A DNA stretch of 64,000 bases from Bradyrhizobium yuanmingense (GTDB lineage Bacteria; Pseudomonadota; Alphaproteobacteria; Rhizobiales; Xanthobacteraceae), in contig NZ_FMAE01000007.1 of assembly GCF_900094575.1 (NCBI RefSeq), positions 186,001-250,000 of the forward strand, in the 5' to 3' direction. Of this stretch, positions 52,132 through 61,400 are shown piece after piece (the first letter of the stretch is position 1; each line of letters opens with the position of its first letter). Both the position numbers and the translations under genes were made by a program. The notes beneath the pieces are model-generated. The model was not told the origin of the DNA, searched no databases, and saw only the letters and a list, made by a program, of their open reading frames with translations.

Positions 52132-53214
52132 TTGCCTCGAACTCAGTACCGAAGTCGCAATCGGCCGAGAGGAAAGCCTTACTTCGCGGTTGGCCTTTCC
52201 GTCGCCGCTTTGGTGGGAGCTGTGCTTCTCCTTTGTCGTCCCGATGAGGCCGCCATACGCGCTCCCACAGCTGCCAAGTCCATCACGCTCAAGCTCCTCC
52301 TGGACGGGCCATATAGCGCGCGGTTTGCCGGCGAGCTCGCGGCATCGACGCAGGGATATTTTTCCTCCCGGATTGAGGTGTCGGCGCAGCCCGAAGACCC
52401 TGACTTCGTCCAAAACATTGCACGCCAACACGCCATCGGTGTGACGAGCGGCCAGAATTTCCTGCTGGCAAGCTGGCGTGGCGTTCCCGTAACAGCCTTC
52501 GCTGCAAGCTTCCTCGATACCTCCGTGGCGATCTTCACACTCGAAAACTCAGGCTTGCGGAAGCCGACTGATCTGGTCGGAAAACGGGTCGGGTATCGCA
52601 GGGCGAGTGAGGGAGACGTCGTTTTTGATGCCATGATGGCGCAGCTCGGGCTTCCTCGAAGCCAGATCGCGAAGATCCCAGACCGCGACAGCTTCGTGGC
52701 GCTGAGGGACGGGGAGGTGGATGCGATCATTGCCGCTATCGACGAACAGCCCGATCCCTCCAGCTCGACTTTCGTGAAGCTGAACGTCATCAAACCTCAG
52801 GACTACGGCATCCACGTCCCAGGCCAGGTCTATTTCGCGAGCAATGATCTGATTCATGACAAGCCTTCCCTTGTCGCTGATTTCCTTCAGGGCCTGATTC
52901 GCGGATGGCAATTTACCTACGCCGACTATGCACGGAGCGTGCCCGTTCTCGCCGGCGCCGGCCCAGCTTGGCTGAATTCCGAGCGGCTCAAGTTCGACCT
53001 GCAGCAGCAGCGCCCGCTGGTGGTGCCCATAGGCGGCCGCATCGGCGACTACGACGAAAGTCGCTGGCGGACGCTTCGGGATATCCTCCTCTTCGCCAAG
53101 CTTGGCGAGGAGGGGGTGCCCTTGGGCCAGGTGGTTAACTACCAGTTCCTACGGGATGTGTACCGCCGTTCGCCCCCCTTCGCGGCCCCGGGCGCCTGGG
53201 GCGAGCACAAATAG
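52132..53214 (+). CDS. NMT1/THI5-like periplasmic-binding-type protein, orphan
   Basis: A 360-residue protein with an N-terminal membrane anchor or signal (FAVGLSVAALVGAVLLL) and an NMT1/THI5-like type 2 periplasmic-binding fold, as in nitrate/sulfonate/taurine binding proteins. Visible are FTLENSGLRKPTDLVGKRVG, VALRDGEVDAIIAAI and DKPSLVADFLQGLIRGW. No ABC permease or ATPase gene is adjacent, which is unusual. It may have a sensory or EPS-linked role. The start is TTG at 52132, preceded by AGGAAG. The upstream phosphotransferase gene is divergent. Confidence 0.75.
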   Translation: MPRTQYRSRNRPRGKPYFAVGLSVAALVGAVLLLCRPDEAAIRAPTAAKSITLKLLLDGPYSARFAGELAASTQGYFSSRIEVSAQPEDPDFVQNIARQHAIGVTSGQNFLLASWRGVPVTAFAASFLDTSVAIFTLENSGLRKPTDLVGKRVGYRRASEGDVVFDAMMAQLGLPRSQIAKIPDRDSFVALRDGEVDAIIAAIDEQPDPSSSTFVKLNVIKPQDYGIHVPGQVYFASNDLIHDKPSLVADFLQGLIRGWQFTYADYARSVPVLAGAGPAWLNSERLKFDLQQQRPLVVPIGGRIGDYDESRWRTLRDILLFAKLGEEGVPLGQVVNYQFLRDVYRRSPPFAAPGAWGEHK

Positions 53215-53423
53215 AACCAAGAAGCCACACTTGGGCGCCATATCGTTCCGAGACACCCACGGCTGCCTCAGGATCGGTTGCATTTTCGGGCGTGGGCTTG
53301 GTAAAGTTCGGTTGACTATTTGGGCTGGTCGCGGAGCGGCCTCACGACAGGGAACGTCGGTTGGCTCGGATCTGAGGAGCGCATTCGGGAATCAAATCCG
53401 CAGAGCGCGAGGAGCTTTTTGGG

Positions 53424-53696
53424 ATGTTTAAGACGTTGATGCGAACAGGTCTTTTGGCTGCAACCGTTACCTTCTGCGCAGCGAGCGGAGCGAGCGCCGC
53501 AATGCAGATGCCAGCGCCGGCCGCCCTGCTCACAGGCGACAGCCAGGTGACGCCTGTTACATTCTGGGCGCAGCCCTACCCCTACCGGTATGTGCCGCGG
53601 CGCCACTGTCCGTTGGTGCGGGTCGAGACGCCCTATGGCTGGTACATGGATCGCGTTTGCGCGCCTGTCGGTCCGGTCCTGCGCCGGGCGTACTAA
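53424..53696 (+). CDS. Small exported hypothetical protein
   Basis: A 90-residue product with a signal peptide (about 25 residues, ending SGASAA) and a mature part rich in tyrosine and proline (YPYRYVPRRHCPLV, PYGWYMDRVCAPVG) with two cysteines that may pair. A ribosome site AGGAG lies shortly before the ATG. A terminator follows 48 bases after the stop, so it is probably monocistronic. No family recognised. Confidence 0.65.
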   Translation: MFKTLMRTGLLAATVTFCAASGASAAMQMPAPAALLTGDSQVTPVTFWAQPYPYRYVPRRHCPLVRVETPYGWYMDRVCAPVGPVLRRAY

Positions 53697-53744
53697 GATC
53701 GAGGTGAACCGAGCGGCGGCTGCCGCCTGTCACCGATCGTTCTC

Positions 53745-53788
53745 AAGGCAGTCGCGCAATTGATGCGGCTGCCTTGCTCGTTTTTGTT
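53745..53788 (+). terminator. Rho-independent terminator
   Basis: AAGGCAGTCGC at 53745-53755 pairs with GCGGCTGCCTT at 53765-53775 (one G-T wobble) across a nine-base loop, followed by GCTCGTTTTTGTTTC. It ends the small exported-protein transcript. Confidence 0.8.
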
Positions 53789-53988
53789 TCATTGTGTGCT
53801 GATCATTTGTGCGCGCAGCGCAGGTTCACCATGAATATCTTTGTCGGGCCGGGACAGGCTGTCGCATGGTGAAGATTGTGTTAGCAGTTCGGCGGGGCTG
53901 CATCGGCAGCGTGATTGCGTAAAGCGGCTGGTCGCCGGATCTCGCCATGTGGTGCGATCCAGGCAGCCGGGTGCTGATAGAGGATACG

Positions 53989-54963
53989 ATGACAGGGGCT
54001 TCAACCTACGATCTCACGGGCAAACGTGTCTTCGTCGCGGGTCACCGCGGCATGGTTGGATCAGCTGTCGTCCGCCGGCTTGCCTCAGAGAATTGCACCG
54101 TGCTCACGGCTGACCGGCGTGAGCTGGACCTCACAAAGGAAGAACCCACGCTCAGATGGCTCGAGGCCAATCGCCCGGACGTCGTGGTTCATGCCGCTGC
54201 GAAGGTTGGCGGTATCGCAGCCAATAACAATTTCCCCGTCGACTTTCTCTGCGACAACCTTGCGCTGGAATTGAGCGTGATCCGCGCAAGTCACGCGGTG
54301 GGTGTGCGGCGCCTGCTGTTCCTCGGTTCGTCCTGCATCTATCCCAAGCACGCCAAGCAGCCGATGGCCGAAAGCGAATTGCTGACCGGGCCGCTAGAGC
54401 CCACCAACGAGTGGTACGCAATCGCCAAGATTGCCGGCCTCAAGATGTGTCAGGCGTATCGGCGGCAATTCGGCGACGATTTCATCTCGGTGATGCCGAC
54501 CAATCTCTACGGCCGTGGCGACAATTATCATCCGGATCATAGTCACGTCCCGGCCGCGTTGATCCGACGCTTCCACGAAGCCAAGCTCGCCAATGCACCC
54601 AGCGTTTCGGTGTGGGGCACCGGAACGCCGCTCCGCGAATTCCTCAATGTCGATGATTTTGCGGATGCCTGCGTTTTCCTTCTGAAGCACTACTCAAGCG
54701 ATCTTCCAATCAATGTCGGTAGTGGAGACGAGTTGTCGATTGCTGACTTTGCGACAACGGTTGCGGACGTTGTGGGCTACAGGGGCAAGCTGGTCTTCGA
54801 CACGTCTAAACCCGATGGTACGCCACGCAAGCTGCTAGATAGCTCTAAGATTAGAGCGATCGGTTGGCGGCCGAACACCACTCTGGGGTCCGGTCTGGCG
54901 GCGACGTACAATGATTTCCTGCAGAGCGGAGGTCGCAGGCTGGATGCGATCGTCAGGTCGTAG
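53989..54963 (+). CDS. fcl: GDP-L-fucose synthase
   Basis: This NADPH-dependent epimerase-reductase converts GDP-4-keto-6-deoxymannose, the product of Gmd, into GDP-L-fucose. The 324-residue length is normal. It shows the Rossmann start VFVAGHRGMVGSA, the SSCIYP motif, the catalytic Tyr/Lys pair in WYAIAKIAG, and NLYGRGDNYHP, all typical. The ATG at 53989 follows an AGAGG site; a start 14 codons earlier is unlikely. The partner gmd lies at the right end, with a decayed copy in between. Fucose would go into the polymer made by this cluster or into Nod factor or LPS. Confidence 0.92.
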   Translation: MTGASTYDLTGKRVFVAGHRGMVGSAVVRRLASENCTVLTADRRELDLTKEEPTLRWLEANRPDVVVHAAAKVGGIAANNNFPVDFLCDNLALELSVIRASHAVGVRRLLFLGSSCIYPKHAKQPMAESELLTGPLEPTNEWYAIAKIAGLKMCQAYRRQFGDDFISVMPTNLYGRGDNYHPDHSHVPAALIRRFHEAKLANAPSVSVWGTGTPLREFLNVDDFADACVFLLKHYSSDLPINVGSGDELSIADFATTVADVVGYRGKLVFDTSKPDGTPRKLLDSSKIRAIGWRPNTTLGSGLAATYNDFLQSGGRRLDAIVRS

Positions 54964-54995
54964 GTTATAATTGCTGTTGGGCTGAGGTTTTTAAG

Positions 54996-56192
54996 TTGAC
55001 GAAGACTATTCTTTATTTGTCTCCTTATTTTTGGCCGGAAGAGATAGGGTCCGCGCCGTATTGTACCGACCTTGCAAGGTATTTGCAGGGCGCGGGGCAT
55101 CGGCTGCACACAATAGCTTTTCGACCGCATTATCCCACGGCAGAGAATTTCCGTGCATGGAGCGATGGCAGTCGCGACGAAGAGACGTTTGAAAACATCA
55201 AGGTGTCTCGAGTCGGGGTAAGTGAGAGAGGCGTCGGCGGCTTCAAGGAGCGCGTGAAGAACGACATTCGCTTTGTAATTTCAGTTTGTCGGAAAGCATT
55301 GCTCGGACGTTTCAGCAGACCGGACGTCGTTATCGCCTACGTCCCGAGTATTTTGACCGTCTTCGCTGCAATATTGGTAAAACTTATGAGTGGCGCACAG
55401 GTGCTAACCATCGTTCACGATATCGAAAGTGGGTTAGCGCGGTCACTTGGTATTGCTAAGAACCCTCTGATATTGCGAATGATGGAGCGAGTGGAGAGCT
55501 TCGTACTCAATCGGTCGGATCGGGTTGTCGTACTGACCGAAGGAATGAAGTGCGAGCTTGAGAAGATCGGGTGTACGAGCCCGATCGACGTCATTTCTAT
55601 CTGGGCTTCACCTGCGTCTGAATCGCCCATTCCAGTCCACCCCCTAACATTGATGTATTCCGGAAACTTTGGAAAGAAGCAGAATCTGGATCAGCTTCTA
55701 CCATTGATCAAACGCCTTTCACTCGAAAGGGCCGACATCAAAGTCGTGATGCAGGGAGACGGCTCAGAAAAAGAACGGATCGTTCGCCTGTTTCAGCAGG
55801 CAGGCGTGACTAATACCAGGTTTGCGCCGCTGGTGGATGCGGACAAGTTCGTTCCGAGCTTGCAGGCGGCTGCTCTCCACATGGTGCCACAAGCGCTGGA
55901 CGTCGCAAACTACGCACTGCCATCCAAGCTTTTCTCAATTATGGCGGCTGGACGACCGTATGTCTGTATAGCGGAGGCCGGAAGTCCGCTTGACGTGCTC
56001 ACGCAGCGCTCTGGAGCAGGAATTTGCGTTTCGCCGGGAGACGAGGATGGCTTGTTTGAAGCAGTGACTAGCCTTCTCGATAGAAAGGACGAGTTAGAGC
56101 GAAAAGGTGAGAACGGCCGCACTTTCGTGTCCGAGTGCATGAACAAACAAACCATTATGAACCAATATCTCGCGTTAATTGGCAAGGCATGA
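54996..56192 (+). CDS. Family 4 glycosyltransferase (WcaI-like)
   Basis: A 398-residue GT-B transferase. It starts TKTILYLSPYFWPEEIGSAP, like WcaI-type colanic-acid fucosyl- or related transferases, and has TLMYSGNFGKKQNLDQLL and the donor-binding ALDVANYALPSKLFSIMAAG in the C-terminal half. Placed next to fcl, it may transfer fucose, which is inference. The TTG at 54996 is used. It is followed by the SDR gene, whose start lies 25 bases after its stop. AT content is higher than in the core genes. Confidence 0.82.
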   Translation: MTKTILYLSPYFWPEEIGSAPYCTDLARYLQGAGHRLHTIAFRPHYPTAENFRAWSDGSRDEETFENIKVSRVGVSERGVGGFKERVKNDIRFVISVCRKALLGRFSRPDVVIAYVPSILTVFAAILVKLMSGAQVLTIVHDIESGLARSLGIAKNPLILRMMERVESFVLNRSDRVVVLTEGMKCELEKIGCTSPIDVISIWASPASESPIPVHPLTLMYSGNFGKKQNLDQLLPLIKRLSLERADIKVVMQGDGSEKERIVRLFQQAGVTNTRFAPLVDADKFVPSLQAAALHMVPQALDVANYALPSKLFSIMAAGRPYVCIAEAGSPLDVLTQRSGAGICVSPGDEDGLFEAVTSLLDRKDELERKGENGRTFVSECMNKQTIMNQYLALIGKA

Positions 56193-56217
56193 CATTTCAG
56201 GGAAGCAGGGGCATCTA

Positions 56218-57207
56218 ATGGAGATCGGTGGCAGAATTGCAGTGATATTCGGTGGCCACGGATTCATCGGCTCACATCTTGCTCGTGAGCTTGTGGCTTC
56301 AGGCAAATATGTTCGAGTCGTAAGCGCGGATATCGCGCCGCAGCCGAGATTCAGGTCCAAGGGTGTCGAATATATCTTTTGCGATGTGAGGTCGCCAATT
56401 CCGGCGGACCTGGCACCTGGGGTTACGGAGATTTACAACCTTGCGGCTGTGCACGTTACTCCGGGCCCGGAGGACTGGGAGTACTACTGGACCAACGTAT
56501 CCGGCGCCTTGAACGTGACGCAATATGCCCGGCTTGCAAGAGTGAAGACGCTACTTTTTACAAGCTCGATCTCGGTCTATGGACCGAGTGAAGATGAGAT
56601 CTCAGAATTCTCGGATCCTAACCCCGAGAGTTCGTATGGAAAATCGAAGCTTCTAGCCGAAGGTATTCATCAGAGTTGGCAACTAGAGGAGCCGAGGGAC
56701 CGAAAGCTGGTGATTGTCCGGCCGGCCGTTGTATTTGGGTTTCAGGAACGAGGGAATTTCACCAGGTTAGCTCGATCACTGGAGAGAAGGGCGTTCTTCT
56801 ATCCCGGCAGGAGAGACACCAAAAAAGCCTGCGGATACGTTAAAGATTTGGTCGCCTCATTGGAGTTCGCTCGTCGCAGCGAAGAGATGCTCACAATCTA
56901 CAATTTTGCGTTCGACGAACCGGTGACGACGGAAGGCATTTGCGCGGCCTTTTGCCGGGTGGCCAATTTGCCAGAGCCGAAGTTTACAATTCCGATAAGC
57001 CTCATTCTTCTGGGAGGGCTAGCATTTGAACTGCTTTCCAAGCTCGGCTTGAAGACCCCGATCAATCGAGCGCGTGTCCTGAAGCTTTTTAGGTCTACCA
57101 ACATCGTTCCGAAAAAATTGCAAAGCGACGGATTTGTTCGACAATTTGACCTTGTGGCTGCTCTGCGCGACTGGCGCTCGCAGTCGCCCGTCGGGCGGTT
57201 TGAGTAA
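56218..57207 (+). CDS. NAD-dependent epimerase/dehydratase of extended SDR type
   Basis: A 329-residue nucleotide-sugar enzyme. The N-terminal AVIFGGHGFIGSHLARE is the NAD-binding GxxGxxG motif and SSYGKSK contains the catalytic YxxxK. The long C-terminal part and the INRARVLKLFRSTN segment resemble 3-beta-HSD-like and UDP-sugar epimerases. The substrate is unknown; it might make or modify a sugar for the adjacent transferase. The ATG at 56218 follows AGGGG; an in-frame TTG at 56179 is inside the previous gene. It is cotranscribed with the GT4 gene. Confidence 0.8.
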   Translation: MEIGGRIAVIFGGHGFIGSHLARELVASGKYVRVVSADIAPQPRFRSKGVEYIFCDVRSPIPADLAPGVTEIYNLAAVHVTPGPEDWEYYWTNVSGALNVTQYARLARVKTLLFTSSISVYGPSEDEISEFSDPNPESSYGKSKLLAEGIHQSWQLEEPRDRKLVIVRPAVVFGFQERGNFTRLARSLERRAFFYPGRRDTKKACGYVKDLVASLEFARRSEEMLTIYNFAFDEPVTTEGICAAFCRVANLPEPKFTIPISLILLGGLAFELLSKLGLKTPINRARVLKLFRSTNIVPKKLQSDGFVRQFDLVAALRDWRSQSPVGRFE

Positions 57208-57244
57208 AAGCCGCTTATCGGCCGCCCCGGACTGTCCAATCCTT

Positions 57245-57272
57245 GCCAGAAGGGCCGCAGCGCTCTTCTGGC
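57245..57272 (+). terminator. Possible hairpin after the SDR gene
   Basis: GCCAGAAG at 57245-57252 pairs with CTTCTGGC at 57265-57272 across 12 bases, 38 bases after the stop. No T-run follows directly, so it is a weak terminator candidate. Confidence 0.3.
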
Positions 57273-57313
57273 CGTCCCGGCTTTAGAGCGAGCAGTCGAG
57301 CCTCGCGCCGCTA

Positions 57314-57843
57314 TCACTCGTGTCGCGGATACTAGTTGGAATAGTCTCTGAATCCGTGCTGCTTGATCAGTTCGTCGCGCTCTGCGGGAATCGCGATCTT
57401 CCCTCATCAGAACTGTCATGCCCCGACTTCGTTTGGCGGCGGCATTGACAAAATCTCGGACAGAAATGCTGCGCGCCCGTAGCAATCACGAAATCTCCGG
57501 CTTCTCCTGCTGTCGCATTAGCCATTGCATTTCGACATGGTCACGCGCGTGTCCCGCAATCGCGGAGGGCTTCCAAATTGTCCTGATGAGCCGTTCCTGC
57601 AGGCCCAAATGGATGCGCGCCGAGGCACGCGTGATTCTTTCCGAGTGACTAAGGTCTCGCCGCGGACGGGAGATTCATTGTCAAAGAGGATGCCGTTGAA
57701 GGCGTAAATCCCATAGGCTTCGCGGCAATTGACGTGATCCAGTAGCTCAGAGCTTGGTGACCGGGTACGGCGAGCGCGGATAGAAGGGCGTTGTCTTCTT
57801 TTGCGGGATCTCCTGGACAAGACGATACAGTTCAGATGTTGCG
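57314..57843 (-). pseudogene. gmd: Decayed copy of gmd (GDP-mannose 4,6-dehydratase)
   Basis: Read on the minus strand, this stretch matches the 3' two-thirds of the intact gmd at 63273-64000 base by base along most of its length. Shared runs include CCGTGCTGCTTGAT near 57355 and 63302, GTAGCAATCACGAAATC near 57479 and 63604, and CCCATAGGCTTCGCGG near 57708 and 63832. About 180 bases corresponding to roughly 63362-63537 are missing at 57411, and the remaining parts carry substitutions and frameshifts. Short open frames here are fragments of it. Intact Gmd would make GDP-4-keto-6-deoxymannose; this copy cannot. Confidence 0.9.
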
Positions 57844-58456
57844 TTTGGCGGAACGCTGGATTCAGCTCGTGAGGATCTAGATGAGGTGATCGATACGGCG
57901 CTGTGTTGAAGAGAGAGACGGCGCTTGGTCCCGTGGACTTTCTACCTCTTTGGCAGGAGCAATTCAGCGAAACAGGCGCCCTCTTGGCCCGTCACGCCAG
58001 TAACTAATCCACGTTCTTGTCATGAACAGTCTCTATTCGCCGCCATTCGTAGTCGGAAGTGAAGTCCGTCCGAAAACTTCAATCTTAAATTAACAGTGGT
58101 CGGTTTCAGTTGGGCCAGAAATGTCACGCTAACTTAACTTGACTCAAGTAGGCTGTCCTTTCCTCTTCTGAAACAAGCAGGCGAACTCCAAGGTAAGCCT
58201 CGGTCATGGGGAGAAAGGAGGGCTAGTGCTCGCGCCAGCTGCGGCCAGATTGTGCCGAACGTTGTGTAGTCACCTAAGGCATACTGGTTTATGTGCCTCC
58301 AGCAAGGCATGAGGCGCAAGATTGTCCGAGAACCCCATAAGCTCAACGTTAAGTCAGCGAAGGGCAGGTGAGTTCTAGTTCAATTTGTTTGTATCTGGAT
58401 AATCGAATGTTTGAGGAAAGTTCGGATCGTTCCTGCATCAAACGGCGGGAACACTC
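57844..58456. other. Long leader region upstream of the giant RTX/GH16 gene
   Basis: About 610 bases with no supported gene. It is more AT-rich than its surroundings, for example around 58078-58140 (ATCTTAAATTAACAGTGG and CTAACTTAACTTGACTCA). It should hold the promoter and any control sites for the gene at 58457. A minus-strand frame at 58134-58346 has no recognisable content. Confidence 0.4.
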
Positions 58457-61400
58457 ATGGCAAAATCGGCAACACCGGCCACCTCGGCGAAGGCTCAGAA
58501 GGTCGACTACGCGAGCATTGTAACCGGTACTTCCGGCAACGACGTGCTTTTTGGTGGCAACGGCAACGACTTGTTGACTGGAGCAGCCGGAAGCGACACG
58601 TTTGTGATCTCCAAGGGATTTGGTTCCGACACCATTAGCGATCTCACCGGTGGTGCAGGTGGTGACGTACTGCGCGTCGAGAACTATGGCTTTGCAAGTT
58701 TCGCCGCCTTCAAAGCTGCAGCGAAGCAAGTCGGGTCTGACGTCGTTGTCTCTCTGTCAACGAGCGAATCCCTTAGGCTCAGCAATGTAAAACTGAATTC
58801 ACTGACCGCCGTGAATGTTCTCCTCCGCGATGACGCCATCAATCATGCGCCAGTGGCGAGCTCCGTGACCTTGACGGCAGGTATCGAGGATGTCGCCTAT
58901 ACGATCAATGCTGCGACCTTGTTGGCTGGAGTCGCGGATGTCGACAATTCTTCGCTATCGATCACGTCGGTCACCGTGGCGAACGGTGGTGGCAACATAG
59001 TCAACAATGGCAATGGTACTTGGACGTATACGCCGGCGGCGAACTACAATGGACCGGTCAGCTTCAACTACACGGCATCGGATGGATCGTTGACAACAAC
59101 CTCGACGGCCAGCTTGAACCTTGCGGCGGTCAACGATGCCCCGGCGGCGAAGTCGGTGCCGCTCGCTGCAGGTATGGAGGATATCGCCTATACGATCAAT
59201 GCTGCGGCCTTGTTGGCTGGAGTCACGGATGTCGATAATTCTTCGCTGTCGATCACGTCGGTCACCGTGGCAAACGGCAGCGGCAACATAGTCAACAATG
59301 GCAATGGTACTTGGACGTATACGCCGGCGGCGAACTACAATGGACCGGTCAGCTTCAACTACACGGCATCGGATGGATCGTTGACAATAACCTCGACCGC
59401 CAGCTTGAACCTTGCGGCGGTCAACGATGCCCCGGCGGCGAAGTCGGTGACGCTCGCTGCAGGTATCGAGGATGTCGCCTATACGATCAATGCTGCGGCC
59501 TTGTTGGCTGGAGTCACGGATGTCGACAATTCTTCGCTATCGATCACGTCGGTCACCGTGGCAAACGGCAGCGGCGACATAGTCAACAATGGCAATGGTA
59601 CTTGGACGTATACACCGGCTGCGAACTACAATGGACCCGTCAGCTTCAACTACACGGCATCAGATGGGTCGTTAACAACAACCTCGACCGCCAGTTTGAC
59701 CCTCGCCGCGACACAACCGTCGGCTCCAACAAGCGAGATCTTATTTGGAAGCTCCGGCAACGACGTGTTGATTGGAGGCGGAGCCAGTGACCTCTTCGTG
59801 GTCGCTAAAGGGTTTGGCTCAGACGTCGTCAGCGATTTCCAAGCCGGCTTCGGCGGTGATGTGCTGCGAGTGCAGAACTACGGATTCGCAACATATGCGA
59901 ATTTGTTTGCGGCTGCCAGACAGGTTGGCTCTGATGCGGTGATAGCACTTTCCAGCACCGAAACCGTGACGCTAAAGAATGTTGCGGTCTCGTCGCTGGT
60001 TGCGGCGAATATCCAACTGGACAATCCTCTGCCCCTAAGTGGGACCGCCACCTATGCGCCAGCCGCTGCGGTGACCGGCACGATTTATGGAACCTCGGGA
60101 AATGACAAGCTCCAGGCTAGCGGCGCGGCAGTGACTCTCGTCGGTGGCGCCGCCGACGATACCTATATCGTCTACGACCGCAGCACGAGTGTCGTCGAAC
60201 AAGCTGGCCAAGGTATCGATACGATCTCAGGTGCAAAGTATGACGGCTATAGCCTCGTTAACGCGCCGAACGTCGAAAATCTGACCCTCACCGGGAGCAA
60301 CTCGGCGCCGGCCACCGGGAACGCGCTTGACAACATCATTATTGGTAACGCCGGCAACAACATGATCGATGGAGGCCTTGGCGACGACGTGCTTACAGGT
60401 GCGTACGGCACAGATAGGTTCGTGATCAAAGCCGGAAACGGCAATGATGTCATCACCGATTTTACCGCGGGAGCCGGCGGCGATATCCTTCAGATTAGCG
60501 GTGCGAATTTCAAGACTTTTGCCGACGTAAAGGCTGCGATGACGCAAGCTGGCACGGATGTCTACCTTGCGCTCGAGAATGGCGAGAGGATCACCCTTGA
60601 GCACGCCGATGTTCAAAACTTTGTACCAGCTAACGTCGATATTGTGATCCCGCTCTCGGGACTTGTGAAGACGTTTGGCGACAATTTCGATTCGTTGTCA
60701 GCCGGACAGGACCCCAGCTTGACTTGGCGTACTAGCTACGCGTGGAGCGGCTCAGCGAGCTACCTGCTGAGTGGGGAGCAGGGGGTTTACGTCGATAGCA
60801 GCTTCTCCGGTTTACCGGGAACGCAAGCATCAAGCTCGCTTGGTCTCAATCCCTTCTCCATCGAGAATGGTGAGCTGTTGATCACTGCTCAGCCGGTGCC
60901 TTCGACCGTCAGCTCATATGTCGGCGGAGCGCAATTCTACACTGGCATGATCTCGAGCGAAAACAGTTTCGTCCAAACTTACGGCTATTTCGAGATGTCA
61001 GCCATGTTGCCCAGCACGACGGGAGCCTGGCCTGCCTTTTGGCTGCTGCCGATCAATGGGCAGTACAGCGCCGAGCTCGACGTGTTTGAGGCATTCGGGC
61101 AGGATCCGGATCAGGTTCATTGGCAAGTCCACTCGTCGACTGGATCGGCGGCCGCTCCCGGCGCTTGGGCAAATACGACTGATCTTACGTCGGGAATGCA
61201 TACTTTTGCTGTTAAATGGACGCCGTATGATCTGACGTTCTTTGTCGATGGCGCTCAGATCGCCAAGGCTCCCACGCCTGCAGACATGAACACGGCGATG
61301 TACATGATCGCTAATCTCGCTATGGGTGGCTGGGCCGGAGCCGCTGCCGCCGGATCTACCGCGACCCTGACCATCGATTCGATTGAGGCCTACCAACTAT

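Noticed and set aside
57518..57820. Minus-strand frame of about 100 codons
   Set aside because: It is a fragment of the decayed gmd copy, not a gene.
58841..59703. Regular repeats resembling a CRISPR array
   Set aside because: Units are 291 bases, in frame and coding for cadherin-like domains; no short repeat-spacer pattern.
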